Assembly (NCBI RefSeq): GCF_012290005.1
Contig: NZ_JAAXMS010000004.1
Coordinates: forward strand, 124,001-188,000
Length of the DNA stretch: 64,000 bases
Direction: 5' to 3'
Source of the DNA: Crateriforma spongiae
GTDB lineage: Bacteria; Planctomycetota; Planctomycetia; Pirellulales; Pirellulaceae
Below, one piece after another: positions 43,384 to 53,171 of the stretch; the stretch's first letter is position 1; every line of letters starts with the position of its first letter. Under the pieces are notes generated by a model that saw only the letters and a list, made by a program, of their open reading frames with translations, made no database searches and was not told the origin of the DNA. A program made the translations under genes and the position numbers.

Positions 43384-44115
43384 GTGCTATCGATCGAATC
43401 GCTGACGAAGACCTTTGAACTACCGTCCGGTGTTTTGACAGCGGTGGACGACATCAGTTTTCAAGTCCACCCGGGCGAAGTTTTCGGGCTGCTGGGCCCC
43501 AACGGTGCCGGAAAAACCACCACGATGCGGATGGTGCTGGGGTTGCTGGAACCCGATGCGGGGTACGCGGAAGTCGACGGCGCAAGGACCAGCGAAGACC
43601 CGATCACGGTCAAATCACGCTTGGGTTTCGTTTCGGCCAGTGACGGCGTTTACCCCTGGCTGACCGTCCGCGAAATGTTGTTGTACTTCGCCGACTTGTA
43701 CGGCGTGGCGCCCGCCGGGGCCCGGCGTCGATGTGACGAATTGGCCGAACTGATGGACATCACGTCCCTGCTGGACCGGCGTGCCGGGGAACTCAGCACC
43801 GGCCAGCGGCAACGGGTCACTCTGGTCCGGGGGCTGATCCACGATCCGCCGGTGATGTTGTTGGATGAACCGACCCGAGGTCTGGACGTCGTCGGCGTTC
43901 AGACGATCTTCCACTACATCCAAGAACTGCGATCGATGGGCAAAGCGGTCGTCGTTTGCACACACCGACTGGACGAAGCGGAACGATTGTGTGACCGTTT
44001 CGGGCTGCTGCACCGGGGTCAGTTGGAACATCTGGGAACACTGGACGAATTGCTTCAGCGGACCGGAAAGTCAAATCTGGCCGACATCTTCATCGACCTT
44101 CTGGAATCGCACTAA
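43384..44115 (+). CDS. natA: NatA-like ABC transporter ATP-binding protein
   Basis: 243 aa. All ABC motifs are present: Walker A LLGPNGAGKTTTMRM, Q-loop region RLGFVSASDGVYPWLTVRE, signature ELSTGQRQRVTLVRGLI, Walker B PPVMLLDEPTRGLDV and switch CTHRLDEAERL. Start GTG 43384. The permease follows after 83 bp and would be its partner. The pair resembles the NatAB sodium exporter; substrates of planctomycete versions are untested. Confidence 0.88.
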   Translation: MLSIESLTKTFELPSGVLTAVDDISFQVHPGEVFGLLGPNGAGKTTTMRMVLGLLEPDAGYAEVDGARTSEDPITVKSRLGFVSASDGVYPWLTVREMLLYFADLYGVAPAGARRRCDELAELMDITSLLDRRAGELSTGQRQRVTLVRGLIHDPPVMLLDEPTRGLDVVGVQTIFHYIQELRSMGKAVVVCTHRLDEAERLCDRFGLLHRGQLEHLGTLDELLQRTGKSNLADIFIDLLESH

Positions 44116-44198
44116 CCTCACGACCCAGCCCGACCCGGGATTTCCGCACCGATCCTGGGATCACCCCCGCACGTGGACTTACGAAGGACGCCGATTCG

Positions 44199-46394
44199 TT
44201 GAACGCCAGCCGTCTGTTTCGACTATGCCGTAAAGAGTTGCGGGAAACCCTGCGCGACCGGCGCACGATCATCACGTTGGTCTTCATGCCGCTGTTGGTC
44301 TATCCGCTGCTCAGCATGGCGTTGCACCGTTTTCTGCTGAACAATTCGGAGGCTACCGAGACCGCGTACAAGATCGGCGTGGCAACGGTCGACGAAGCCG
44401 ACTTGTTGGACATCTGGATCAACAGCCCCGACGCGATGCCGCCGGACGAAATCCTGAAGGCCAACGGGGATCGTGTCGCCGAGTTCGAGATCTTGCTGAC
44501 CGACATCAGCCCACTGGCCGCGCTGGAAGCCCGCGCCGTCGACGTTGCCGCCGAAGTCACGATGGGTGGCCCTGACCAACAGCCAGCCGTGAAAGTGACC
44601 TCGTACAACGGCGACGCGGTCGGACGATCGGCGCGTCGCATCCTGGTCGAACGGATCCAGTGGTTCAAACTGCGAATGGCCGAAAGATTCGCCGATCGTT
44701 TTGCCGCCGGGCCTCGGTACCGTCAGCCCGTCGACGTGGAAATCGCCATGATGGGTGAAGACAAATCGACATCCATGCTGGGCACCGTCGTGCCCTTGGT
44801 GCTGGTTTTGATGACCATCACGGGAGCGGTCTATCCGGCGATCGACTTGACAGCCGGTGAACGCGAACGTGGGACCATGGAAGCGCTGATGGCGTCACCG
44901 GTTCCACGCAGCGCCGTCTTGATGGCCAAGTACATCGCCGTGGTGACGGTCGCGTTATTGACGGCGATCGCCAACTTAACGGCGATGTTCACCACGCTTT
45001 GGGCCGGTGGACTGCTGCCACTGTTGACCGGCGACGATCATTCGATCGGTCCCGTCACGGTGTTGCAGATCTTGACGCTGTTGGTGCTGTTCAGTTGCTT
45101 CTTTTCGGCCCTGTTGTTGTCACTGACAAGCTTTGCCAGATCGTTCAAGGAGGCTCAGGCCTACCTGATTCCCATCATGCTGTTGTCGCTGGCACCGGCA
45201 ATGGTCTCGTTGTTACCCGGCATCGAATTGACTGGGCCATTGGCGATCGCACCACTGTTGAACATCGTCCTGCTGACACGTGACGTATTGGCCGGCGACA
45301 TGACACCGGTCGCCGCCGGCGCGACAATCGCCAGCACGTTGGCTTATGCCGCAGCCGCCATCGCCGTGGCGGCCAAGTTGTTCGGGTCCGACGCGGTGTC
45401 ACGCACCAGCGGCCAATCGATCGGCAGCATCTTTTTGCGACCGTCCAAGGCTCGCGAAACGCCCACGTTGCAAGTCGCCGCGACCGTTCTGGCGTTATTG
45501 GTGCCGATCTATTTCGTGGTCTCCAACGGTCTGATCCGCTTCCTGGACAGCGCCGGCGACTCGTTTCAAATGTCGTCGCGATTGGTGTTGAATGCGGTCG
45601 CGTTGGCGGTCACCTTTGGCGGCGTTCCGTTGCTGGTGGCTTGGTTCAACCGGCTGAAGCTGGTCCCGTCGTTCCGATTGCGAACCTTTCCATGGGCCGC
45701 CGCACTTGGCGCGATCATTTTGGGCTTGGGCGCCTGGGTGTTTGCCCACGAAGCGTTCGTCTTGGCCGATGCGGTGGGAATCAAGGGATTGACCGAAAGC
45801 AAAATTGCGCAAACCGAAAAAGTGCTGGAAGCTTGGAAACAAGTTTCTCCGGTGCTCCTATTGGCAACGCTTGCCATGACACCGGCGGTGATCGAAGAAC
45901 TGTGCTTTCGCGGGTTCCTGTTTTCGGCTTTTGCCAAAGTCATGTCACCGGCCAAGACGATCATCGTCACCGCCGTTCTGTTCGGTGCTTTTCACGTCTT
46001 GACGGGCAGCGCCTTGTTGCTGGAACGTTTTGTTCCCTCCACCTTGCTGGGATTGATTTTGGGATGGGTCGCCTACCGCACCGGCAGCGTCATTCCCGGC
46101 ATGCTGATGCACTTCGTTCACAACGGGTTGTTGGAACTGGCGGCACGTTATGAAGACAAGCTGACGTTCTTGGGTGAAGGGTTCGAAGATCAATCACACT
46201 TGCCGGCGTCATGGTTGATCACCGGTGCAGTATTGTCGGCAATCGGTGTTGCCTTGCTGTGGTGGGCGACAAGACGTGGGGCCGTGCCGAGTGAAGAGTC
46301 GGAAATTCAGACCGCCAGGATCGCAACCGACGATCCGGAACCGGTTGCATCAGATTCGGAAGCTCTGAATCAGTCAACGAACGGCGAAGACTGA
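44199..46394 (+). CDS. NatB-like ABC permease fused to a CPBP (CAAX) protease
   Basis: 731 aa. Residues 1-410 form an ABC-2 permease: KELRETLRDRRTIITLVFMP, a large outer loop, then ERGTMEALMASPVPRSAVLM and five more helices. Residues about 470-670 are a CPBP intramembrane protease with EELCFRGFLFSAF (EExxxR), FGAFHVLTG (His), TGSVIPGMLMHFVHNGLLE (HxxxN). The start is TTG 44199, with GAAGGA upstream. The fusion suggests that the protease acts on, or with, the transporter. Its last 25 bp overlap the convergent nitroreductase gene. Confidence 0.87.
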   Translation: MNASRLFRLCRKELRETLRDRRTIITLVFMPLLVYPLLSMALHRFLLNNSEATETAYKIGVATVDEADLLDIWINSPDAMPPDEILKANGDRVAEFEILLTDISPLAALEARAVDVAAEVTMGGPDQQPAVKVTSYNGDAVGRSARRILVERIQWFKLRMAERFADRFAAGPRYRQPVDVEIAMMGEDKSTSMLGTVVPLVLVLMTITGAVYPAIDLTAGERERGTMEALMASPVPRSAVLMAKYIAVVTVALLTAIANLTAMFTTLWAGGLLPLLTGDDHSIGPVTVLQILTLLVLFSCFFSALLLSLTSFARSFKEAQAYLIPIMLLSLAPAMVSLLPGIELTGPLAIAPLLNIVLLTRDVLAGDMTPVAAGATIASTLAYAAAAIAVAAKLFGSDAVSRTSGQSIGSIFLRPSKARETPTLQVAATVLALLVPIYFVVSNGLIRFLDSAGDSFQMSSRLVLNAVALAVTFGGVPLLVAWFNRLKLVPSFRLRTFPWAAALGAIILGLGAWVFAHEAFVLADAVGIKGLTESKIAQTEKVLEAWKQVSPVLLLATLAMTPAVIEELCFRGFLFSAFAKVMSPAKTIIVTAVLFGAFHVLTGSALLLERFVPSTLLGLILGWVAYRTGSVIPGMLMHFVHNGLLELAARYEDKLTFLGEGFEDQSHLPASWLITGAVLSAIGVALLWWATRRGAVPSEESEIQTARIATDDPEPVASDSEALNQSTNGED

Positions 46395-46990
46395 CCGAAT
46401 TTGCCAGTGAAGACTTGTGCGGACAGCGGGTTGCGTTTGCGAGCGCCGTTTTCTCGGTCGGCCCACTGTTGGTTTTGATCATCAGCCGGCGCGGTGGTGT
46501 CGGGATAGCCGATCGCGATGGCCGTTTGCGGTTCGACGCCCTCGGGCAGTTCGTATTTCTGGCGGACCACCGACAAATTGATGCCCGCCATCTGGTGAAC
46601 CTGCAATCCCATCTCGGTCGCCTGGAGTGCCAGGTATCCGGACGCCTGGCCCAGATCATGTAGCGCGACGCGGTTGGGCTTGCCGTTGTACTGGAACGTG
46701 GTCCGGATGCAGGTCAGCATCAACACGCCGGCACGACTGGCCCAGGCTTGGTTGGCCTCCATCAAGCATTCCAGCATCGTCTGGAATTCAGGTTCGTCAC
46801 GACGTCGAGCGACGATGAAGTACCACGGTTGATCGTTGAAACTGCTGGCCGCCCAACGTGCGGCTTCCAGCACACGCCGAATCTTCTCGTCTTCCACCGC
46901 CTGATCCGCAAACCGATATGGACTCCAGCGATTGGCAATCGCGGACAGGACGGGCAGATCAACGGGGTTCCGTGTTTCAGATATTGCCAT
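46370..46990 (-). CDS. Nitroreductase-family FMN enzyme
   Basis: 206 aa. Family landmarks: ANRWSPYRFADQAVEDEKIR (RRSxRxF-like), VLEAARWAASSFNDQPWYFI (the S-x-N-x-Q-P-W FMN contact), ALHDLGQASGYLALQATEMG and ELPEGVEPQTAIAIGYPD. It should be a dimeric NAD(P)H oxidoreductase; the substrate is unknown. The C-terminal coding end overlaps the permease-protease gene by 25 bp in the convergent sense. Confidence 0.88.
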   Translation of the reverse strand: MAISETRNPVDLPVLSAIANRWSPYRFADQAVEDEKIRRVLEAARWAASSFNDQPWYFIVARRRDEPEFQTMLECLMEANQAWASRAGVLMLTCIRTTFQYNGKPNRVALHDLGQASGYLALQATEMGLQVHQMAGINLSVVRQKYELPEGVEPQTAIAIGYPDTTAPADDQNQQWADRENGARKRNPLSAQVFTGKFGQSSPFVD

Positions 46991-47273
46991 CGTATGAGGT
47001 CTCTATGGATTCGAGCGTTTGATCGACGTGAACTTGCAATGAACCACCGCATCGGACGGCGATCGGTGCGAACATTCGACTGCAATGTCCGTTTGAACGA
47101 AAGATACCGCCATGGCAAGCATCGGGTACGTCTCTGGCAGCCGAAAGTGTCAACATAAAACGTTGTCTGCAGTTTCCTTGCGCCCCGTCTCGGCGTACTT
47201 ATTGCCCAGCTTCGACAGTTATGATGACCTTGATCGATCCGTCGAAAGAGCGCCCTGATTAGCAAACGAAAAA

Positions 47274-48797
47274 ATGTCGAACCCGAATTTCGCGGACGCA
47301 GCCAAGACAGTCTTGATCCATCGGATCACCGTCGCCGTTTGGATGGCAGCACTAATCGTCACCAGCGACCGATCGTCGGCCGAACCTCCCAACGTCGTGA
47401 TGGTGCTGACCGATGACCAGGCCCCTTGGGCGTTTGCGACCGCCGTGCGTTCGGGGCAATTTCCCGGTGTTCCGATTCCATCGACGCCCCATCTGGACCG
47501 GCTTGCCAGCGACGGTGCAGTGTTTCGCAATTTCTTTTGCACCACCCCGGTCTGCAGTCCCGCACGCGCCACATTGATGACCGGTCGCTACGCAAGCGAT
47601 TTGGGGATCGCCGACTTCATTCCTCAGCCCGGTCACAAACTGTATGACCCTGACCGTGCGGTTTTCTTGGATCCCGACACGACCACGACGATCGCAGAAG
47701 TGTTTCAGTCACACGGTTACCGCACGGGTCTGATCGGCAAGTGGCATCTCGGTGATTGGACCGACAGTAACGATCGTTCAAAGCACCCGACCGCCCATGG
47801 TTTCGACACCTTCATGGGGCTGACCGGTGGCGGCACGAAGCCCAGCGATCCGGAACTGGAAAAAGATGGAAAGCTGCGGCAATTCAAAGGTCTGACAACC
47901 GACATCCTGACCGATCATGCGATCGAATTCATCGGTCAAAACGTGGACCAGCCATTTTTTTTATGCTTGTCCACTCGCGCACCCCACGGGCCTTGGTTGC
48001 CGGTCGCGCCGGAGGACTGGGAACCGTACCAAGATATGGTTCCGACCATTCCGGATGACCCGGATTTGGACAGAAAAGCGATCCGCAAGAAGATGAAAGA
48101 ATACTTGGCCAGCACGTCGGGCGTGGATCGCAATCTTGGTCGGCTGTTGAAGGTGATCGACGATCATCAGCTACGCGACAACACCGTCGTTATCTTCACG
48201 TCGGACCATGGTTACAACATGGGTCACAACGGGATCTGGCACAAAGGCAACGGGATCTGGGCGACCAAGCAGAAGCCGCCGGGCGAAACGCATCATGGTG
48301 TGCGTGTGATTTCGCCAAAGTACCGGCCAAACCTTTATGACCTTTCGCTTCGTGTGCCCGCGATCGTCCGCTGGCCGGGCGTCGTCAAGCCTTCGACCGT
48401 GGTCGATGCGACCGCGACTCACTTGGATTGGTTTCCAACACTGTGCTCCGTCGCGGGCGATGAAGCGTCCGCCGATGGCTTGCCCGGTCGCGATCTTTCG
48501 CCACTGTTGGCCGGCAAAACACCCGACGATTGGGATCAAGATTTCTATTCGGAATACGACATGATCAACTACGCACGGGCGTCCTTGCGTGGTTACCGAA
48601 CGCCACGGTTCAAGCTTGTCCGCGATCGGTGGAACGATGGGTGTGACGAGTTTTATGATCTTCGTTCCGACCCTGCCGAAAACGAAAACCTCATTCACAG
48701 CGACGATCCAGAAATCAAAAGCGCAATCGAAGCACTGGACGCCAAGTTGATGTCGATCGAACGTCCGGCATCGCAAGCACTTAAAATGGGGCGATAG
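47274..48797 (+). CDS. Type I sulfatase, exported
   Basis: 507 aa. Signal-like N-terminus, then PPNVVMVLTDDQAPWAFA (metal Asp pair), the formylglycine site TPVCSPARATLMTGRYASD (CxPxR), YRTGLIGKWHLGDW, HGFDTFMGL, NTVVIFTSDHGYNMGHNGIW (metal DH) and a C-terminal subdomain with YKL-type FKLVRDRWNDGCDEFYDLRS. An anaerobic- or FGE-type maturase elsewhere must convert the Cys. It hydrolyses sulfate esters, probably of algal polysaccharides. Start at 47274; ATG 47343 is less likely since it cuts the signal. Confidence 0.92.
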   Translation: MSNPNFADAAKTVLIHRITVAVWMAALIVTSDRSSAEPPNVVMVLTDDQAPWAFATAVRSGQFPGVPIPSTPHLDRLASDGAVFRNFFCTTPVCSPARATLMTGRYASDLGIADFIPQPGHKLYDPDRAVFLDPDTTTTIAEVFQSHGYRTGLIGKWHLGDWTDSNDRSKHPTAHGFDTFMGLTGGGTKPSDPELEKDGKLRQFKGLTTDILTDHAIEFIGQNVDQPFFLCLSTRAPHGPWLPVAPEDWEPYQDMVPTIPDDPDLDRKAIRKKMKEYLASTSGVDRNLGRLLKVIDDHQLRDNTVVIFTSDHGYNMGHNGIWHKGNGIWATKQKPPGETHHGVRVISPKYRPNLYDLSLRVPAIVRWPGVVKPSTVVDATATHLDWFPTLCSVAGDEASADGLPGRDLSPLLAGKTPDDWDQDFYSEYDMINYARASLRGYRTPRFKLVRDRWNDGCDEFYDLRSDPAENENLIHSDDPEIKSAIEALDAKLMSIERPASQALKMGR

Positions 48798-48984
48798 TTC
48801 GGCGAGCAGCCATGCAAAAAGGCCACCGCTTCACAGGTCGCCCGCACTTGAAGTTGCAGGCAGTTGTGAAAGGGAGGCCTTTACAGCTGTATCACTCAGG
48901 GCAACCGATCAACATGAATCGGTCGCCGTTTCGGACGACGTGAATCGTCTGGCGTTATCGGATGCCGGTTGCACCCGAAGGCTG

Positions 48985-49263
48985 TTACCAGCGACCGCGT
49001 CCGCCACCACCGTTGCGGTTTTCCCGCGGGCGTGCTTCGTTGACGGTCACGGCGCGGCCCGCGATTTGTTGATCGTTCAGGCCGGCGATGGCTTCTTGGC
49101 CCGCACCGCCGTCACGCATTTCGACAAAGGCGAATCCGCGCGAACGTCCGGTGTCACGGTCTTTGATGATGTTGATCGAAGCGACGTCGCCGAATTCGCC
49201 GAAGGCGCTTTCCAGGTCGTTTTCAGTCGCGTCAAAGCTAAGGTTGCCAACGTAAATGTTCAT
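48985..49263 (-). CDS. RRM-type RNA-binding protein
   Basis: 92 aa, a single RRM: RNP2 NIYVGNLSFD, RNP1 RSRGFAFVEM, and a C-terminal Gly/Arg end (NRNGGGGRGRW). Proteins of this size and build in cyanobacteria and planctomycetes bind RNA and are often cold-induced. ATG 49263 starts directly at the RRM. It is divergent from the DEAD-box helicase across about 1 kb, which fits a shared cold or RNA-handling role (inference). Confidence 0.9.
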   Translation of the reverse strand: MNIYVGNLSFDATENDLESAFGEFGDVASINIIKDRDTGRSRGFAFVEMRDGGAGQEAIAGLNDQQIAGRAVTVNEARPRENRNGGGGRGRW

Positions 49264-50271
49264 TCAAGAAACTCCAAACTAGAAATAGGTGCCGGTTTCC
49301 CGGAGGTATTTCAGGAGTTCGTAGAGGCCGATCACGCGGGATGTATGGTGACCCGTGACCATCAGATCGGTGCGTCGCACCAAGTTCAATTCCAGCCATG
49401 AAACGCCGGAACAATCGAAGAAGGGATCAATCAGAGAGCGAAACTAAATCTCGGTCCGGACGAAAATCCAACTCAACCGTTACAACAACTTGTCCGAAAC
49501 TACTTTTCCAATTCTCTCTCGACTTCCTGTGGGCGATCGCCGCAGACTTGCACGCGTCGTGCATCAAACGAATTCAACAATCGCCTTTGCGACTATCGCC
49601 TGATTCGGGTTCGGTGTCGACCCATAATCCGAAGATTGTCGGTTTTCAGCATCGAATGATCGGTTCTCACCGGTGGTTTTTCACGTCAATGGTTGCCGGG
49701 CGGCGGTGGATCATGCGTCCTTGCATTTGATGAAGTTTTCGGATTTCTCCGGTTCGGCGTTGGCTTTTTCGGCGGACAGTTGTACCCTTGCACCGTACGA
49801 ACAAGCAGACGGATGCTGCTTTTCGACGTCGATCGGGTTGAATAAGACACGGAGCCGGACGGTTCTGGAGCGGTCCGATCGCGAGAATAATCGCCGGGAA
49901 TCACTCTCGGTTTCTCGACCTGGTGAACGCAGAATTCACCGTCTGCTGTTGTTGATTCGGTCGTCTGGACCGGTTCGGACTGCGACTCGCGTTGATGGGA
50001 AACGCAACGGTTTTGGAACCTTCTTGTTGGTCCAAAACAACGCGCCGAAATTTGTTGTTTGTGATTGATCGCTCATGCGTTCGATCCACTTCGGCGTCAC
50101 CCGCGTTCATCCGCCGCAAGCCCAAGGGTTTGCCCAGCGTCGCAACCAATTCACAAATCATGGCCCGGTCCGCAATCGAAATCGGACCGCCCCGCAAATC
50201 CACTATCACGCAGTGGTCGCAAACCGCTCCGCGGAACCTTCCGGCGACCGAAGCAAGCAAACAAAAAAGAC
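49264..50271. promoter_or_regulatory. Long divergent leader region between RRM and DEAD-box genes
   Basis: About 1 kb without a gene I can support. Two hairpins that cannot form at once lie at 50011-50037 (TTTTGGAACC with GGTCCAAAA) and 50035-50060 (AAACAAC with GTTGTTT), 210-260 bp before the helicase ATG. Frames at 49673-50068 and upstream of 50272 look random. Confidence 0.45.
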
Positions 50272-51549
50272 ATGAATAAATTCGATTCGATCCAACTCGC
50301 GCCGCCGATCCAAAAAGCACTGAAATCGCTTGGCTACAAAACGCCCACTCCGGTGCAAGCCCAAGCAATTCCTCCCGCAGTCGCCGGCCAGGACGTCTTG
50401 GGGTGCGCACAAACCGGAACCGGAAAGACGGCCGCGTTCGCGCTGCCAATCCTGGACTATCTGGAAAACGACCGACCCGAAATCATCCCGAACCAGCCGA
50501 CGACGCTGGTGTTGGCCCCGACGCGTGAATTGGCGATCCAGATCGGCGACAGCTTTCGTGACTACGCCAAGCACCTGAGAATCCGACTTGCCGTGATCCA
50601 CGGGGGCGTCAATCAGGTTCCCCAAGTCAAACAAGTGCGACGAGGGGTGGATGTTTTGGTCGCCACGCCAGGCCGCTTGCTGGACTTGATGAACCAGGGC
50701 CACATCGATCTCAGCGGTGTTGAAATCTTCGTGTTGGATGAAGCCGACCGAATGCTGGATATGGGATTCTTGCCGGCCCTGAAAAAGATCATTGCGGACC
50801 TGCCCAAGGACCGCCAATCGCTGTTTTTCTCCGCGACCATGCCGCCCAAGATTCAAGCTCTTGCAGGCGAATTGCTGTTCAACCCGGTGTCCATCGACGT
50901 CACGCCCAAGACCAAAAGTGTCGATCTGATCCGCCAGTCGATCCGTTACGTCCGGCGCGAAGAAAAACTGGATTGTCTTCACCGACGGCTGACCGAACCC
51001 AACATGGATCGCGCTATCGTGTTCACGCGAACCAAACATGGTGCCAACGCATTGGTGCGAAAGCTCGATCGCCAAGGTGTCGTTTCCGCTGCGATTCACG
51101 GCAACAAATCACAATCCGCCCGACAGCGTGCGTTGGACGCGTTTCGCGACAAGAAGATTTCCGTCTTGGTGGCCACCGACGTCGCCGCCCGCGGGATCGA
51201 CATCGCGGGTGTATCCCACGTCATTAACTTTGACATGCCGGTCGAAGCCGAAAGCTACGTCCACCGGATCGGCCGAACGGGACGCGCCGGATGCGATGGC
51301 ATCGCGATTTCCTTTTGCACGGCGGACGAACTCGATGAACTTCGGTCGATCGAAAAATTGATCGGCCGGAAAATTGACATCGAAAATCCTGATGCGAAGT
51401 TCCGCCATGACGGCGCCTCGGCGGACTCACGCAAACCGACTCGATCCAACCGATCCGGCGGGCGTGCCCCACAGAACCGTCGTCGCAATCGCGGTGGCAG
51501 CACTAGCGGACGCAAACGTCAATCACGCACCGCAGCGATGGCCCGCTAA
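50272..51549 (+). CDS. DEAD-box RNA helicase (RhlE-like)
   Basis: 425 aa. All helicase motifs: Q motif (TPTPVQAQAIP), I AQTGTGKTAAF, Ia APTRELAIQ, VIHGGV, Ib TPGRLLDL, II VLDEADRMLDMGF, III FFSATMP, IV AIVFTRTKHGANALV, V VATDVAARGIDIAG, VI HRIGRTGRAG. The C-terminal ~50 residues are basic, Arg/Gly/Asn-rich (RAPQNRRRNRGGSTSGRKRQ), typical of RhlE. ATG 50272 starts the family sequence, though the frame is open 207 bp upstream. It unwinds RNA, possibly in ribosome assembly or decay at low temperature. Confidence 0.93.
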   Translation: MNKFDSIQLAPPIQKALKSLGYKTPTPVQAQAIPPAVAGQDVLGCAQTGTGKTAAFALPILDYLENDRPEIIPNQPTTLVLAPTRELAIQIGDSFRDYAKHLRIRLAVIHGGVNQVPQVKQVRRGVDVLVATPGRLLDLMNQGHIDLSGVEIFVLDEADRMLDMGFLPALKKIIADLPKDRQSLFFSATMPPKIQALAGELLFNPVSIDVTPKTKSVDLIRQSIRYVRREEKLDCLHRRLTEPNMDRAIVFTRTKHGANALVRKLDRQGVVSAAIHGNKSQSARQRALDAFRDKKISVLVATDVAARGIDIAGVSHVINFDMPVEAESYVHRIGRTGRAGCDGIAISFCTADELDELRSIEKLIGRKIDIENPDAKFRHDGASADSRKPTRSNRSGGRAPQNRRRNRGGSTSGRKRQSRTAAMAR

Positions 51550-51719
51550 AATACCCGATAAGAATCGTCGCCATTGCTTCCTCGAAAGCCGCGATCGGCA
51601 TTCCACCTCCCCGCCCGGCCCCGTCTCCTCCTCTAGGACGACGTTGGGACAAGCCCGCGTGGTAGACTGAGCCTCTGTGATCTTCGATCGACCGAGAGCC
51701 TCGTTTTGGTGGGGGTGCG

Positions 51720-52676
51720 ATGACAAAGAGAACGCTAGTCGCGATGGTCACCGGAAGTGTGATTGTCGCGGCCATGATCGCGATGGTCGAGTTTCGGTTG
51801 CGACGACCGGTCGGCGATGGTCCAGCCGGTCCTAAAGTTTCTGATGCTCCTTTTGATGGCGTGTGGACCGATAGAACGGTTCAGCTTGTCGGAATCGGTG
51901 ACAGTGTCACGCGTGGCTTGGGCGCGCGGACGACGGCACACAGCTATTTTCAGCGGCTGATCAAAAATCCGCCGGACGAGTGGTCGGATATGCGTGGCAA
52001 ATGCCTTTCGGCGGTGTTGCCCAATTTGCAAACGACGAACTTGGCCGTCTCGGGCAGCACGTCTCCGATGCATCTGGATGTTATCGAGAATGACTTGCCG
52101 TCCTATCCCGACGATGTCTTCGGCTTGGTGGTGATGACCACCGGAGGCAACGACTTGATTCACAGCTATGGTCGCTTGCCGCCAAGGGAAGCCGCCATGT
52201 TTGGCGCCACATTGCAGCAGGCGTTGCCATGGATCGACCGCTTCGAAGCACGTTTGAACCAAATGCTTCAGCGGACGATCGATCGCTTTCCCGGCGGATG
52301 CGAGATCTACCTGGCCGACATCTATGATCCGACCGACGGCGTGGGCGACGGCGCCAGCGTCTTTCTACCCGCATGGCCAGACGGGCTGGAAATTCATTCG
52401 CGGTACAACGAAGTCATCCGCCGCGCGGCGGATCGTAATGCGTCCGTGCATCTGGTTCCGCTGCACGAAACCTTCTTGGGGCACGGTTCGCATTGTCGCC
52501 AATTTTGGAGATCGACCTATGACGCCTCCGATCCACACTATTGGTTTTGGGATAACATCGAAGACCCCAACACACGCGGCTATGACGCGATACGAAGGGT
52601 GTTCTTGAATGAAATCGTGCGTAACACCAGCCTGCGAATGGAATCGAACGCTCAATCGTTGGTCAGCGAAGGCTAA
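51720..52676 (+). CDS. SGNH/GDSL-type hydrolase, membrane-anchored or secreted
   Basis: 318 aa. One N-terminal helix (LVAMVTGSVIVAAMIAMVEF). Block I is VGIGDSVTRGLGA (Ser nucleophile), block II NLAVSGSTS (Gly), block III TTGGNDLIH (Asn). Where GDSL enzymes normally have the DxxHP catalytic pair, this has WDNIEDPNTRGYDAIR, with Glu-Asp instead of His. Either another His serves or the activity is changed. ATG 51720 has a G-rich stretch upstream. It is alone, followed by the tandem repeat array. Confidence 0.78.
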   Translation: MTKRTLVAMVTGSVIVAAMIAMVEFRLRRPVGDGPAGPKVSDAPFDGVWTDRTVQLVGIGDSVTRGLGARTTAHSYFQRLIKNPPDEWSDMRGKCLSAVLPNLQTTNLAVSGSTSPMHLDVIENDLPSYPDDVFGLVVMTTGGNDLIHSYGRLPPREAAMFGATLQQALPWIDRFEARLNQMLQRTIDRFPGGCEIYLADIYDPTDGVGDGASVFLPAWPDGLEIHSRYNEVIRRAADRNASVHLVPLHETFLGHGSHCRQFWRSTYDASDPHYWFWDNIEDPNTRGYDAIRRVFLNEIVRNTSLRMESNAQSLVSEG

Positions 52677-52712
52677 GTCCACCAAAGCTCGAAGCGGGCA
52701 ACCCGCTTCATC

Positions 52713-53171
52713 GTCGCCTTTCGCTCCGCGAAAGTAGCGTTCCGGACTCCAAAGTCTGCTCCCTCCACTCGCCGAACACCCGCAAACGAAACGCACCGCA
52801 TCGGCGCACCAACTCCGGTCACCGGCGACGCAACCCTAAAAAGACCCCCGTCCCCTTTGTGCAGTCAAAGTCGCCTTTCGCTCCGCGAAAGTAGCGTTCC
52901 GGACTCCAAAGCCTGCTCCCTCCACTCGCCGAACACCCGCAAACGAAACGCATTGCAACGGCGCACCAACTCCGATCACCGGCGACGCAACCCCAAAAAA
53001 GACCCCCGTCCCCTTTGTGCGGTCAAAGTCGCCTTTCGCTCCGCGAAAGTAGCGTTCCGGACTCCAAAGCCTGCTCCCCCCACTCGCCGAACACCCGCAA
53101 ACGAATCGCATTGCAACGGCGCACCAACTCCGATCACCGGCGGCGCAACCCCAAAAAGACCCCCGTCCCCT
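52713..53171. repeat. Intergenic tandem repeat, about 157 bp x 3
   Basis: Units start with GTCGCCTTTCGCTCCGCGAA at 52713, 52870 and 53028 (steps of 157 and 158 bp). Each ends with AAAAGACCCCCGTCCCCTTT. The opening matches the array at 19154; the closing part recurs alone at 57211. Similarity along whole units is very high. Frames through them give the peptides KGTGVF and NATFAERKATL, which are artefacts. The array lies between the convergent SGNH hydrolase and GH16 genes. Confidence 0.88.

Noticed and set aside
48817-48882. AAAAGGCC ... AGGCCTTT inverted repeat after the sulfatase gene
   Set aside because: Only 7-8 pairs around a loop of about 50 nt; too weak to call a terminator.
49673-50068. 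131-codon frame in the 1-kb divergent region
   Set aside because: Composition and codon use look random, and it covers the hairpins of the helicase leader.
52713-53171. Tandem array considered as CRISPR
   Set aside because: Units of about 157 bp are alike along their whole length, without short repeats and unique spacers, and no cas gene is near. The same holds for 19154-19610.
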